Assembly (NCBI GenBank): GCA_040261275.1
Contig: JBDQOI010000012.1
Location: forward strand, 7,264 to 71,263
DNA: 64,000 nt
Source: UBA8752 sp040261275
GTDB lineage: Bacteria; Bacteroidota; Bacteroidia; Flavobacteriales_D; Sanyastnellaceae
Direction of reading: 5' to 3'
Shown here in pieces: positions 55,669 through 64,000 of the stretch. Each line of letters begins with the position of its first letter. Position 1 is the stretch's first letter. The notes below the pieces were generated by a model. That model did not search any database. It saw nothing but the letters and a program-made list of their open reading frames with translations, and was not told the DNA's origin. Both the position numbers and the translations under genes were made by a program.

Positions 55669-56348
55669 ACCGCCGTCCTGAGGTAATGGATCTTCTTCCC
55701 CTCCTCGAGCCAGCGCTGTTCATAGAAAGTTCGGATGTTCAGGACTTCGGCAAAATCCGCATCCACACGGGGTGCGAGCTCTCCGTAGACATCTTGGGAA
55801 TCCTCGAGGATGGGAAACCCGGCCTCCATCCAGCCCTCTCTGGACAAAGCATAGAGCAAGGGACTGTCACTCTTGACGTGCACGATGCCACCAGGCACCA
55901 TGAATCCCCTGTATCGCTCGAGGAAGACCTCAGAAGTGATGCGCTTGGTCCCCTTCTCATCTTTGGGCTGGGGATCGGAGAAGGTGAGCCAGATCTCGCT
56001 GACCTCACCGGGAGCAAAGAAGTGATGGACGAATTCAATCTTTGTACGCAGGAAGGCCACATTGGACAGACCCTCTTCTTCGCTGGTCTTCGCGCCACGC
56101 CAGAAACGGTGGCCCTTGATGTCCACGCCCATGAAGTTCCGCTCCGGATGACGTCGGGCAAGACCGACGGTGTATTCGCCCTTTCCACAGCCCAGTTCGA
56201 GGGTGATGGGATGGTCATTGCCGAAGACGGAACGGGCCCATTCGCCGCGGTGCAGCCCCTCTCCGCCCGCGATGGCCTTGATGTCCGGTTCGAAGACGTG
56301 GGAAAATCTCTGGTTCTCCTTCCATTTGCGGAGCTTGTCCTTGCCCAT
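55665..56348 (-). CDS. trmB: tRNA (guanine-N7-)-methyltransferase
   Basis: The 227-residue SAM enzyme methylates G46 of tRNA. It has LELGCGKGEYTVGLA (SAM), NFMGVDIKGHRFWRGA, EIWLTFSDPQPKDEKGTKRI and the C-terminal TFYEQRWLEEGKKIHYL. The start at 56348 (MGKDKLRKWKEN) is preferred over one 12 codons upstream because a full promoter ends 6 nt before it. Confidence 0.95.
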   Translation of the reverse strand: MGKDKLRKWKENQRFSHVFEPDIKAIAGGEGLHRGEWARSVFGNDHPITLELGCGKGEYTVGLARRHPERNFMGVDIKGHRFWRGAKTSEEEGLSNVAFLRTKIEFVHHFFAPGEVSEIWLTFSDPQPKDEKGTKRITSEVFLERYRGFMVPGGIVHVKSDSPLLYALSREGWMEAGFPILEDSQDVYGELAPRVDADFAEVLNIRTFYEQRWLEEGKKIHYLRTAV

Positions 56349-56354
56349 GGCGGG

Positions 56355-56384
56355 CGAAATTACAGCGCATGAGCGGAGCCGCAA
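56355..56384 (-). promoter_or_regulatory. Promoter of trmB, predicted leaderless
   Basis: The minus strand reads TTG (56382-56384), exactly 19 nt, then TAATTTCG (56355-56362), and the trmB ATG follows after 6 nt. The expected transcription start is at or next to the start codon. Confidence 0.65.
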
Positions 56385-57517
56385 CGTCTTCCGAGCCCAG
56401 CAGACCGCACGTGTTGTTTGCCATCCTCGATTGGGGGATGGGCCATGCGACGCGGACCTGGCCCCTCATCGTGGCGGCTCGGAGCGCCGGCGCTCGTGTA
56501 ACGGTGGCTTCGAGGGGGACAGCAGGGGCATGGCTGGACGCCCGCATGGCGGATTGGGACGAACGAAACGATACAGCATCAGCCCCTCCCTGGAGCCGGG
56601 TAGACAAGCCGGGGGTCACCATCCGCTATGCGAAGGGACGCGCCACTTTGCTGCGCATTGGTCTGCAAATCCCGAGATTCGTGGCCAGTTTCCGCAAGGA
56701 ACGGCACTGGACCCACCGCTTTATCCTGCAAAACGGTGTGACCCATGTGCTCAGTGACAACTGCTACGGTTGTCATGCGGGGCCAACAGGAGCCCGGAGT
56801 GTCTTCATGACCCACCAGTTCCAACCTCCTGTGCCCGGTCTTGCAAAGCCCATCGCCAGAGTATGGGTTCGCAAACTGACACAGGCCTTTGATGAGGCAT
56901 GGGTCCCGGATTCTCCCGACCATGCTTTTGCCGGAAACCTCTCCGTCTCGACCCACCCCTGCACCCGATATGTCGGACCGCTCAGTCGGTTTCAAGTGAA
57001 GCAACCACAAGGGATCGAAGGGGCAACCCCTCCCGCTGCACTGCTCGGTCTCGTCAGCGGGCCGGAACCACAGCGGAGTGAAATGGCGGCGGCGTTGCGG
57101 CAATGCTTCCTCGAGGACGGGCGTCCTGCCCTGATTTTCTCTGGATGTCCCGGCAAAGGCGAAGAGCAAGACGCCAATGTGCTGATTGTCCATGATCCGG
57201 ATGACCAGCTATTTCGGGAAGCCGTCCAGGGAGCCGAGTGCATCGTCTGCCGAAGTGGATACAGCACCTTGATGGACCTTGCCGTCATCGGGAAACCCGC
57301 AGTCCTCGTTCCCACCATAGGCCAGCCCGAACAGGAAAGACTGGCGCACCGATGGCAACGTGAATGGGGTTGGACCCTGCTTCACTCCGCGGAAATTGCG
57401 GACTTTCGCCCCGAGTCGGCAACAGGAAAATTTCCACCTGCCTCCATTTCTGACCCGATCCGGCTGATGGGCAATTGGCTGGGCACCCCCCCTAGGATAC
57501 CGAGATATGACGGATGA
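56369..57517 (+). CDS. Glycosyltransferase-like protein (MurG/GT28-like fold)
   Basis: The 382-residue protein has an N-terminal Rossmann start with HVLFAILDWGMGHATRTWPLI, a central THVLSDNCYGCH segment, and a C-terminal donor-site region CIVCRSGYSTLMDLAVIGKPAVLVPTIGQPEQERLA. That region matches the MurG/GT28 layout. Donor and acceptor are unknown. It overlaps tadA by 11 nt and is divergent from trmB with 20 nt between starts. Confidence 0.82.
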   Translation: MSGAATSSEPSRPHVLFAILDWGMGHATRTWPLIVAARSAGARVTVASRGTAGAWLDARMADWDERNDTASAPPWSRVDKPGVTIRYAKGRATLLRIGLQIPRFVASFRKERHWTHRFILQNGVTHVLSDNCYGCHAGPTGARSVFMTHQFQPPVPGLAKPIARVWVRKLTQAFDEAWVPDSPDHAFAGNLSVSTHPCTRYVGPLSRFQVKQPQGIEGATPPAALLGLVSGPEPQRSEMAAALRQCFLEDGRPALIFSGCPGKGEEQDANVLIVHDPDDQLFREAVQGAECIVCRSGYSTLMDLAVIGKPAVLVPTIGQPEQERLAHRWQREWGWTLLHSAEIADFRPESATGKFPPASISDPIRLMGNWLGTPPRIPRYDG

Positions 57518-57956
57518 AGACTTCATGAAGCAGGCGTTGGACCAGGCGCATCGGGCGGCCGAAATGGGTGAAGTACCCGTGGGGGCCGTCATCGTGGCCG
57601 GCGGGCGCATCATTGCGAGGGCGCACAACCTGTGCGAGCGGCTGAACGACTTTACCGCCCATGCCGAAATGCAGGCCTTCACATCGGCCAGCGAATATCT
57701 GGGCGGCAAATTCCTGGACCAGTGCACGCTTTATGTCACGCTGGAGCCTTGTCCCATGTGCGCCGGGGCGTCATTCTGGACAAGGATTGGACGCATTGTC
57801 TATGGCGCACGGGATGACAAACGCGGCGGCCTGGACTTCCGCGGAAAGCGTGATGAAGGGCTGTTTCACAACCGCACCGAGATGTTGGGTGGCGTGATGG
57901 AGGAGGAATGTGCGGAACTCCTCCGGACCTTCTTCGCCCGCCGCAGGAAAAGCTGA
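57507..57956 (+). CDS. tadA: tRNA-specific adenosine deaminase
   Basis: The 149-residue zinc deaminase has the HAE motif (TAHAEMQAF) and PCPMCAG, giving the His and two Cys ligands plus the catalytic Glu. It converts A34 of tRNA-Arg(ACG) to inosine. VPVGAVIV and RIVYGARDDKRGG are typical of TadA. The start overlaps the preceding gene, a sign of co-transcription. Confidence 0.9.
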   Translation: MTDEDFMKQALDQAHRAAEMGEVPVGAVIVAGGRIIARAHNLCERLNDFTAHAEMQAFTSASEYLGGKFLDQCTLYVTLEPCPMCAGASFWTRIGRIVYGARDDKRGGLDFRGKRDEGLFHNRTEMLGGVMEEECAELLRTFFARRRKS

Positions 57957-57980
57957 CCGGGCGCCACCTAATTTTGCGCC

Positions 57981-59333
57981 GTGGAGGAATTGACCCGCAC
58001 ATACCTCGATGCCGTCAGCGAAGAGATCGCAGGTCGCAAGGATGACCTCCTCCGCGCGCGGTTCGATGAGCTGCACCCTGCCGACGTCGCAGAGATTTTT
58101 GATCACCTGGGACTCGAAGAGGTGCAATACCTCTGGAAGCTCATCGACATGGAAGAGCGCGGTGACGTGCTCATTGAACTCGAGGAGGACGTTCGGGAGC
58201 AGCTGCTCGCCAATCTGACCAACAAGGAAATTGCCGAGGAGGTCCTCGAGCACATCGACTCGGATGACGCGGCGGACGTCGTTTCCGAATTGCCCGAGGA
58301 CCGTGCCCAAAAGGTCATCCAACGGTTGGACAACGAAGACCGCGAGGACCTGCTGACCCTGCTGCGTTACCCCGAAGGAACGGCAGGGGCGCTCATGGGG
58401 ACCGAGTTGATCCGCGTGGAGCTCGACTGGACCGTTTCCCATGCCATCCGCGAGATGCGGAAGCAGGCGGAAGAAGTGGAAACCGTCCACAGTGTCTACG
58501 TAGTGAATGCCTCGGGTCAACTGCTGGGCAGACTCTCGCTGAAGCGCTTGCTGCTCACCGCCACCAGCACCCGGAGCACCATTGGTGACCTTTTCAAGGA
58601 GGACGACACCCGCACCATCAAGGTGGACGAACCCGATGAGAAGGTGGTGCAGATGATGAAGAAGTACGACCTCGTGGCCCTTCCTGTGGTGGACGACCAC
58701 AACCGCCTGCTCGGCCGCATCACCATCGATGACGTGGTCGACCTGATGGAGGAAGAGGCCGAAAAGGACTATCAATTGGCCAGTGGTCTGAGTGATGATG
58801 TCGAGAGCGACGACTCCTTGTGGGAACTGACCCGCGCCCGATTGCCGTGGCTGCTCATCGGGCTTTTCGGAGGTCTCGCAGGCGCTTACGTGATTGGAGC
58901 ATTCGACATTGAGCGCTTTCCTTCCATGGCACTCTTCATTCCGCTGATCGCGGCCATGGGGGGCAACGTGGGCGTGCAGTCCGCCGCCATCGTGGTGCAA
59001 GGACTGGCCGCCGGCCGAAGTCCCCGCGACGCCCGGTTGGTGCCGCGCCTCACAAAAGAGTTTTCCGTTGCCCTGCTCAACGGCACCATCTGCGCGGCCG
59101 TCATCCTGGGCGCGAGCATGGCGCTGGGATATGGATGGAACCTCAGCGTGACCGTCAGCCTCGCCCTGATTGCCGTCATCATCTTCGCCGCGCTGTTTGG
59201 CACTTTCATCCCCTTGACGTTGGACCGCTTCAAGATCGATCCTGCCCTCGCCACTGGTCCCTTCATTACCACAGCGAACGACATCATTGGGCTCATCATC
59301 TATTTCGGCATCGGCGTGCTGATGGCCGCCTGA
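57981..59333 (+). CDS. mgtE: Magnesium transporter MgtE
   Basis: The 450-residue transporter has an N-terminal helical superhelix domain (LHPADVAEIFDHLGLEE, LPEDRAQKVIQRL), a CBS pair (about 130-255), a plug helix and five C-terminal membrane segments with PLIAAMGGNVGVQSAAIVV and the Asp near the pore in TANDIIGLIIYF. Mg2+ binding to the cytosolic part is known to close the channel. Translation starts at GTG 57981, with TAATTTTG ending 4 nt upstream. Confidence 0.95.
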   Translation: MEELTRTYLDAVSEEIAGRKDDLLRARFDELHPADVAEIFDHLGLEEVQYLWKLIDMEERGDVLIELEEDVREQLLANLTNKEIAEEVLEHIDSDDAADVVSELPEDRAQKVIQRLDNEDREDLLTLLRYPEGTAGALMGTELIRVELDWTVSHAIREMRKQAEEVETVHSVYVVNASGQLLGRLSLKRLLLTATSTRSTIGDLFKEDDTRTIKVDEPDEKVVQMMKKYDLVALPVVDDHNRLLGRITIDDVVDLMEEEAEKDYQLASGLSDDVESDDSLWELTRARLPWLLIGLFGGLAGAYVIGAFDIERFPSMALFIPLIAAMGGNVGVQSAAIVVQGLAAGRSPRDARLVPRLTKEFSVALLNGTICAAVILGASMALGYGWNLSVTVSLALIAVIIFAALFGTFIPLTLDRFKIDPALATGPFITTANDIIGLIIYFGIGVLMAA

Positions 59334-59337
59334 CGGA

Positions 59338-60282
59338 ATGAAGGTGCTGTTCATCGATACGGTGCACCCGGTGCTCGCCGAGCGTCTGACAGCCGCAGGC
59401 ATGCTTTGCGTGGACGGCACCTCCATTCGCGCCGACGAAGCCGTTCGAGCCCACGGAGACGCAGAAGGTCTCGTCATCCGAAGTCGAGTGAGGGTAGACG
59501 CCCCATTGATGGACCGTCTGCCCGGCCTCAAGTTCATCTGCCGTTCGGGGGCGGGACTGGAGAACATCGATCTCGCCGTGTCGCAATTCCGAGGAATCAA
59601 GGTCTACAACAGCCCTGAGGGAAACCGCGATGCCGTTGGCGAACATGCACTGGGCATGCTGCTCTCGCTGCTCAACCTGCTCCGGGAAGCGGACCGTTCC
59701 CTGAGAGAGGGCCGATGGGACCGCGAAGGGCACCGCGGCATGGAGCTCGCCGGTCGAACGGTAGGCATTCTGGGGTATGGCAATATGGGAAGCGCCTTTG
59801 CCGGCAAGTTGACGGGGATGGGATGCCGAATCCTGGCGCACGACCCTTACCGACCATCCTTCGACGGCGACCACGACGGAAAGGTGCAGGCTGTGGACCT
59901 GCCCACCCTGCAACGAGAAGCCGATGTACTCAGCTTGCATTGCAACCTCACGCCGGAGACCAAAGGCCTGGTGGACCGCACCTTCATCTCTTCATTCGCC
60001 AAGCCCTTCATCCTGCTCAATTCGGCCCGCGGGGCCATCGTCCGCACGGTCGACCTGCTGGACGCTCTGCAAACCGGTCAGGTCATGGCGGCAGGCCTCG
60101 ACGTTTTTGAGCGGGAAACCAGCAGTTTCGAAACGGTCGCCAACGAGGGGGACCCGGTGTGGATGCGGCTGATGGCCCACCCCCGGGTACAGGTCAGCCC
60201 GCACGTGGCGGGCTGGACCGAAGAGAGTTACGTAAAGTTGTCGTCCGTACTGGCGGACAAGGTCCTCGCCGATTTCGGCTGA
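59338..60282 (+). CDS. D-2-hydroxyacid dehydrogenase (phosphoglycerate dehydrogenase-like)
   Basis: The 314-residue NAD enzyme has the ICRSGAGLENID substrate region with catalytic Arg, the GILGYGNMGSAFA Rossmann motif, LNSARGAIV, a Glu in AGLDVFERE and His in VQVSPHVAGWTEES. It lacks the ACT domain of long SerA forms. It may be a SerA-type 3-phosphoglycerate dehydrogenase, but no serine genes lie near, so substrate specificity is open. It lies 4 nt after mgtE. Confidence 0.88.
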   Translation: MKVLFIDTVHPVLAERLTAAGMLCVDGTSIRADEAVRAHGDAEGLVIRSRVRVDAPLMDRLPGLKFICRSGAGLENIDLAVSQFRGIKVYNSPEGNRDAVGEHALGMLLSLLNLLREADRSLREGRWDREGHRGMELAGRTVGILGYGNMGSAFAGKLTGMGCRILAHDPYRPSFDGDHDGKVQAVDLPTLQREADVLSLHCNLTPETKGLVDRTFISSFAKPFILLNSARGAIVRTVDLLDALQTGQVMAAGLDVFERETSSFETVANEGDPVWMRLMAHPRVQVSPHVAGWTEESYVKLSSVLADKVLADFG

Positions 60283-60297
60283 TACCTTAACGGCGAA

Positions 60298-60759
60298 TCA
60301 ATTCGTCCTTTCGCGGGAATTCGCGGAGTACAAGACCTTCAAGGCAGACGCCTTCCGGAGTTCCTGCTTGACGTCCGTCACGACCCCCATCTTGGTGTCT
60401 TGGTCGACTTTCATGGAAACCCACATCTTGGTCTGCTCGGCCTCCGCCAAAGTCAAACGCTCATTCTCCACCCAATCGCGGATTTGAGCCACATCGGAGA
60501 ACTGGTCGTTGAGCTGGATGACCGGCTCAGTTCCATAACGCTTGTCCTGCGGCGGACCGATGTTGATGTAGCGGATCAGGTGCTTCTTCTCGATCTTATA
60601 GATCTCGGAAGCCTCCGGGCGCACCACCTTGACCATTTCTTCCTCGGTACGCAACACGGTCGCGACCATGAAGAAGAACAGGAGCATGAAGACGATATCG
60701 GGGAGCGAGGCCGTGGAAATGGCCCCCATCTCGCGCTTCTTTTTCTTGAACTTGCCCAT
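60298..60759 (-). CDS. ExbD/TolR-family proton-channel subunit (second copy)
   Basis: The 153-residue protein has a basic N-terminus (MGKFKKKKREM), one membrane helix with a conserved Asp (LPDIVFMLLFFFMVATVLR) and a periplasmic domain. It pairs with the ExbB-type protein encoded upstream to use the proton gradient for TonB or a related motor. Its ATG overlaps the stop of the first exbD (TGATG). Confidence 0.9.
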   Translation of the reverse strand: MGKFKKKKREMGAISTASLPDIVFMLLFFFMVATVLRTEEEMVKVVRPEASEIYKIEKKHLIRYINIGPPQDKRYGTEPVIQLNDQFSDVAQIRDWVENERLTLAEAEQTKMWVSMKVDQDTKMGVVTDVKQELRKASALKVLYSANSRERTN

Positions 60760-61511
60760 CAGTAATAACCTTGACTTGCATCACGCGGCTCCGCTTCCGA
60801 GATGCGTTGGGGATAAACGAGGCGAATCGCCTTGATCTTGTCGAGAAGACTCTCCTCTTTCGTCCGTCCATACCGCTCCTCCAATGAGGCATAGGATTCG
60901 TTGAACTTGGACAGAGACAACTCGTCGCGCAGCTCATTGACGGCCGCCTCGAGCTCGTTTTGCACCTGCAGGTACAAATCGTACGAGGTATTGCGGTCAG
61001 TCTGGAGGCTGATCAGCGCAGAACCCGGAAGCTCCTTGTAATCGCTGCCAAACAGCTCAATGGCCGTCAGTTTCTCCCGAACACGTTCAGCCGCCTTCGG
61101 CTGGCCTGCGGCGATGTAGCTCTGCTCCAACGCCACGAGCTCCACCTTGCGCACCCATTGGCGTTCGGGATACTTCATGTTGTCGTCTCCCAACGTCACA
61201 TTCGGACGCTCGGGATGCAGGAGTCCTGTGCCCGTGGCAATGAGGAAATCCTTTGCTCCGTCCTTGAGCTCCCCAATGGACAACACCTCTTTCTCGACGA
61301 GCAACTCATCGCGGAAGTTGGTCCGGACATTGTAGACGTCTCCGTCCTTCACCTCCTGCTGCTCCATGTCCGGCGGAACCGGAGGAGGCAGTTGGCGCTT
61401 GACACCCTCGTCGCTGTCAATGGTGGTGGTGACGAGCCAGAAAATCAAGAGCAGGAAGGCGATGTCCGCCATCGATCCCGCATTGATTTCTGGTACTTCT
61501 CTACGTGCCAT
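60759..61511 (-). CDS. ExbD/TolR-family proton-channel subunit (long, first copy)
   Basis: The 250-residue protein has the ExbD membrane helix with Asp (AGSMADIAFLLLIFWLVTTT) after a short N-terminus. The periplasmic part is much longer than usual ExbD (about 140 residues) and ends in a charged helical region (LEERYGRTKEESLLDKIKAIR). Two ExbD variants beside one ExbB are common in Bacteroidota. Confidence 0.88.
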   Translation of the reverse strand: MARREVPEINAGSMADIAFLLLIFWLVTTTIDSDEGVKRQLPPPVPPDMEQQEVKDGDVYNVRTNFRDELLVEKEVLSIGELKDGAKDFLIATGTGLLHPERPNVTLGDDNMKYPERQWVRKVELVALEQSYIAAGQPKAAERVREKLTAIELFGSDYKELPGSALISLQTDRNTSYDLYLQVQNELEAAVNELRDELSLSKFNESYASLEERYGRTKEESLLDKIKAIRLVYPQRISEAEPRDASQGYY

Positions 61512-61517
61512 GAGCGG

Positions 61518-61970
61518 TCAGAGCCAGTTTTTGAGCAGGGACTTGCCCTCCACAACAAGGATGGATCCAATGGCCATCAGGCCGAGGATATAAATAAGTT
61601 GAATGCTCGCGTCGGCAATTTTCACGTCCTGCTCGGTCACCGTGGCGCCCCCGGCCAGCATGGCTGAAGTAACGGTGGTGTCCGCCATGCTCCAGGCGAT
61701 GATGCCTGCGACGATGAAGACGGCAAATCCGATGAGCGCTCCCATGGCCTTCTTGGGCTGGGTAGCGAGCTTCTGCCCGAAGTGGTAGAGCCCGAAACCG
61801 AGGATGGCGATGACGCAAACTGCCCCGGTGTACAGATTCAAGCTGACCAGACTCTCAACGGCCCCATTGGGGTCGTCGGCGTTGATGGCCGACATGACCC
61901 AGATGCACCCCAATGCGATGATCAGGATGCGGAGGACGATGAGGGCCGTGCGGATGATGTTGGATTGCAT
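61518..61970 (-). CDS. Small membrane protein of the ExbB/ExbD locus
   Basis: The 150-residue protein has four hydrophobic segments (about 7-25, 45-62, 78-95 and 125-145). It is wedged between exbB and exbD, 6 nt before exbD, so it is probably an accessory of the same complex. No named family is recognised. Confidence 0.75.
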   Translation of the reverse strand: MQSNIIRTALIVLRILIIALGCIWVMSAINADDPNGAVESLVSLNLYTGAVCVIAILGFGLYHFGQKLATQPKKAMGALIGFAVFIVAGIIAWSMADTTVTSAMLAGGATVTEQDVKIADASIQLIYILGLMAIGSILVVEGKSLLKNWL

Positions 61971-62000
61971 GGTGCTGCTGTTTTGAGACCGCAGAACCGA

Positions 62001-62858
62001 TCAGCCGTTCAACTTCTTCCGGTACACGAGGTCAACGAGATCCATGGAGGCCTCCTCCATGTCGAAGACGATGCCGTCGATTTTGGAGAGGATGTAGTTG
62101 TAGAAGATCTGCAGGATGATGGCCACGACGAGACCTGAGACTGTCGTGATCAAAGCGACCTTAATACCGCCCGCAACGATGGAGGCGTTGATGGTGTTGG
62201 CCTGGGCAATTTTATCGAAGGCCTCGATCATACCGATAACGGTTCCCATGAAACCGAGCATCGGCGCCAGTGCGATGAACAGGCTGATCCAGCTCAATCC
62301 ACGCTCGAGCTTTGTGCTCTCGAGGCTGCCGTAGTCCTCCACGGCCTTCGCCAGCTCCTCGTAGCTACCGCCACTGCGGTCGAGGCCCTGGTGGAAGATC
62401 GCGGCCACGGGTCCGCGGGTGTCGGCGCACACCGCTTTGGCTGCGTCCACACCGCCACTGTTCATGGCTTCCTCTACGCTATTGAGGAGCGCCTTGGTGT
62501 TGGTGGTCGCCATGTTGAGGTAGATGATGCGCTCGACGGCAAGGGCCAATCCGAAGATGAGACAGAGTACAACGAAGCTCATGAAGAGCACGCCGCCCTC
62601 GATGATTCGGAGCTTGATCTGCTGGCGGGCACCGGTTACCTCTACGGTGTCTTCCATCGGAGCGGCGACCGGAGCTTCCGGTTCGGCTTCGACGGTCATG
62701 GCGGCGGAGTCGACAGCGGTGCTGTCGGCAGCCATGGTGCTATCGGCCGCCATCATGGTGGTGTCGGCGGACATTTCCATCGTGGAATCGGCGTCCTGAG
62801 CGGAAACCGAGGCGGTGAACATAAGGGCCACTGCGAGGAGGGCGAACAACTGCTTCAT
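62001..62858 (-). CDS. MotA/TolQ/ExbB proton-channel protein with N-terminal periplasmic extension
   Basis: The 285-residue protein has a signal-like N-terminus (MKQLFALLAVALMFTASVSAQ), then about 60 residues rich in Asp, Ser, Thr, Met and Ala with near-repeats of ADSTMAADST. Three membrane helices follow, with ISLFIALAPMLGFMGTVIGM and IKVALITTVSGLVVAIILQ typical of ExbB/TolQ. It forms the proton channel with the ExbD proteins downstream. Confidence 0.9.
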   Translation of the reverse strand: MKQLFALLAVALMFTASVSAQDADSTMEMSADTTMMAADSTMAADSTAVDSAAMTVEAEPEAPVAAPMEDTVEVTGARQQIKLRIIEGGVLFMSFVVLCLIFGLALAVERIIYLNMATTNTKALLNSVEEAMNSGGVDAAKAVCADTRGPVAAIFHQGLDRSGGSYEELAKAVEDYGSLESTKLERGLSWISLFIALAPMLGFMGTVIGMIEAFDKIAQANTINASIVAGGIKVALITTVSGLVVAIILQIFYNYILSKIDGIVFDMEEASMDLVDLVYRKKLNG

Positions 62859-62916
62859 GGTGAAGATGTGGGTCGTGGTTGTGTCGTTGTATGCAAACCT
62901 TTGGGTTCGCGAGGGG

Positions 62917-62948
62917 CGAATTTAGGCAATCGACTTCCTCTCCGGCAA
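62917..62948 (-). promoter_or_regulatory. Promoter of the exbB-exbD operon
   Basis: The minus strand reads TTG (62946-62948), 21 nt, then TAAATTCG (62917-62924), leaving a leader of about 55 nt before the exbB-type ATG at 62858. Confidence 0.55.
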
Positions 62949-62989
62949 TCGGCGTGCCATGAAGGTGGTGATTTCCTGTTCCGATCGTG

Positions 62990-63937
62990 TTAAAGTGTGC
63001 CCATCCGGCCAGCCCGGTAGTCCTCAATACACCGCTGGATCTGACTCCTGTCGTTCATGACGAAGGGTCCATAGGATACCACTGGCTCGTTGAGCGGGCG
63101 CCCACCCAATGCCAGAAATTCCGCGCCTTCCTGAGAATAAAAGCGGATGACATCTCCTCCCCTTTGATACAAAGCCAGCTGCTGGCCCTTCAATTCCCGC
63201 TGGCCTTCGACCTCGAGTTTGCCGTCCACCATGTGGATGAAGGCACTGTGGGTCGGATCGACAGGCAGATCCAGCCGGCCTCCAGGACGCAGGTGGATGT
63301 GGTGGTAGAACGCCGGACTGTGCAATTCCGTGGGCGACGCTTTTCCAAAGGCCTCTCCCATGACCACCTTGAGCCGATATTGCTTCGTTTCAATGACCGG
63401 AAATGCCGTCTTGTCCCGAAGGGTGGTGAGGGGTGTGCTGAATTTGTGGGCGGCAGGCAGGTTGAGCCAGATCTGGAAACCGTGGACAATGCCGCCGTCC
63501 CTCCGGATTTCCATGCTGCTGACCTCCTCGTGGATGGCCCCCCGCCCCGAGCTGAAGACCATGAACTGCCCCTCGCGGTACACGAGGTCGTTGTCGAGGC
63601 TGTCCGTGTGCCGTCCGCTTCCCGAAAGGAGATAGGTCGTCGGCGCTACGCCCGCATGGGGATGCGCCTTGATGTCCATGCCCAGGGTACCGGGGTCGAT
63701 CTGCAGCGGCCCGAATTCGTCGAGCATCACAAAGGGGGACACGAGATCCGTGTGATCACCGGCAAAACCGCGGAGTACCGGCACGTTCTGGACCATGGTC
63801 CGCTTGCATTCCAGCACGCGCGCAACCTTGCGCTCCTGACCCGTGGACCACATGCCCGACGTCGCCCGAAGCCAGCTGGGCGCAACCGCGACCGCGCCCA
63901 CGATGGCCGAGCCTTTCACAAAGTGTCTCCGGAGCAT
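62990..63937 (-). CDS. Pirin family protein with Tat-like signal
   Basis: The 315-residue bicupin of the pirin family has DIKAHPHAGVAPTTYLLSGSGRHTDS with metal-binding His residues and GRGAIHEEVS, then FQIWLNLPAAHKF and a second cupin. Unusually it starts MLRRHFVKGSAIVGAVAVAP, a twin-arginine signal. Known pirins are mostly cytosolic or nuclear quercetinases or regulators, so export would be odd. TAAATTG lies 5 nt before the ATG. Confidence 0.88.
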   Translation of the reverse strand: MLRRHFVKGSAIVGAVAVAPSWLRATSGMWSTGQERKVARVLECKRTMVQNVPVLRGFAGDHTDLVSPFVMLDEFGPLQIDPGTLGMDIKAHPHAGVAPTTYLLSGSGRHTDSLDNDLVYREGQFMVFSSGRGAIHEEVSSMEIRRDGGIVHGFQIWLNLPAAHKFSTPLTTLRDKTAFPVIETKQYRLKVVMGEAFGKASPTELHSPAFYHHIHLRPGGRLDLPVDPTHSAFIHMVDGKLEVEGQRELKGQQLALYQRGGDVIRFYSQEGAEFLALGGRPLNEPVVSYGPFVMNDRSQIQRCIEDYRAGRMGTL

Positions 63938-64000
63938 GACCTCAATTTACGAAGCCAACCTCACCGCAGACTTCATCCAGATGAACTTCGGCCTTGGGGC
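63936..64000 (+). CDS. Possible divergent gene, N-terminal fragment
   Basis: An open frame starts at ATG 63936 and runs off the right edge (MTSIYEANLTADFIQMNFGLG). Its ATG overlaps the pirin ATG on the other strand. The short fragment matches nothing I recognise and has no upstream promoter element visible, so it may be chance. Confidence 0.25.
   Translation, partial: MTSIYEANLTADFIQMNFGLG

Noticed and set aside
57771..59600. 609-codon open frame antisense to tadA and mgtE
   Set aside because: It is a codon-bias shadow of MgtE. The product is His- and Gln-rich with no motif.

Overview
The window is a GC-rich stretch of chromosome from a member of the Bacteroidota, most likely a flavobacterial-type, probably aquatic lineage. 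Evidence: promoters of the Bacteroidota type (TTG, about 19 nt, TAnnTTTG or TAnnTTCG) with almost no Shine-Dalgarno sequences; a type IX secretion (T9SS) C-terminal domain; a DUF4290 gene beside murA; a DnaJ with a half zinc finger; an NtrC-like regulator without a DNA-binding domain; and large secreted proteins built from Cys-rich GCTDxxACNYxPxAxxDDGSC modules.

Layout. 1-4920 (minus): start of rplB, then rplW, rplD, rplC, rpsJ, fusA, rpsG, rpsL, read from a clear promoter at 4992-5021. 5103-11123 (plus): UvrD/PcrA helicase, a lipoprotein, an esterase, a TonB-domain lipoprotein and a T9SS-exported Porphyromonas-type peptidylarginine deiminase. 11194-15397: Bax-inhibitor protein, folE and queD (minus), hldD (plus), a MerR regulator and an M23 peptidase (minus). 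15511-18141: alaS. 18187-28495 (minus): membrane protein, sigma54-type regulator, Ppx/GppA, ABC exporter, dnaJ, grpE, TlpA-like protein, murA, DUF4290, secreted protein. 28579-30560: two-component system. 30567-35216: arylsulfotransferase-like secreted protein, two envelope proteins, Kdo transferase.

35263-44990 is the accessory heart of the window. It holds tRNA-Gly, a 1616-residue modular M43 metalloprotease, a lysyl-endopeptidase-like serine protease sharing its modules, and an AT-richer islet with two small secreted proteins, a pentapeptide-repeat protein, a 26-bp direct repeat and tRNA-Leu. Five secreted proteins here carry an EF-hand/dockerin-like module: three at the extreme C-terminus, where a T9SS signal would normally lie, and two just after the signal peptide.

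45146-52410 (plus) is a nucleotide-sugar and polysaccharide cluster: DegT aminotransferase, UDP-glucose dehydrogenase, UDP-xylose synthase, WbpD-type acetyltransferase, WbpA-type dehydrogenase, RmlB and a CpsB-type PHP phosphatase. 52460-56348 (minus): ferredoxin, ferredoxin reductase, Nfu-type scaffold, Mrp carrier, alkyltransferase-like protein, trmB. 56369-60282 (plus): glycosyltransferase-like protein, tadA, mgtE, hydroxyacid dehydrogenase. 60298-62858 (minus): an ExbB/ExbD proton-channel set. The window closes with a Tat-signal pirin and the first codons of a possible divergent gene. No stretch longer than about 300 bases lacks a gene.

No single undescribed defence or mobile system is evident. 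The best candidates for novelty are the dockerin-like terminal modules, the TAnnTTYG-N4-ATG leaderless start arrangement, and the exported arginine deiminase.
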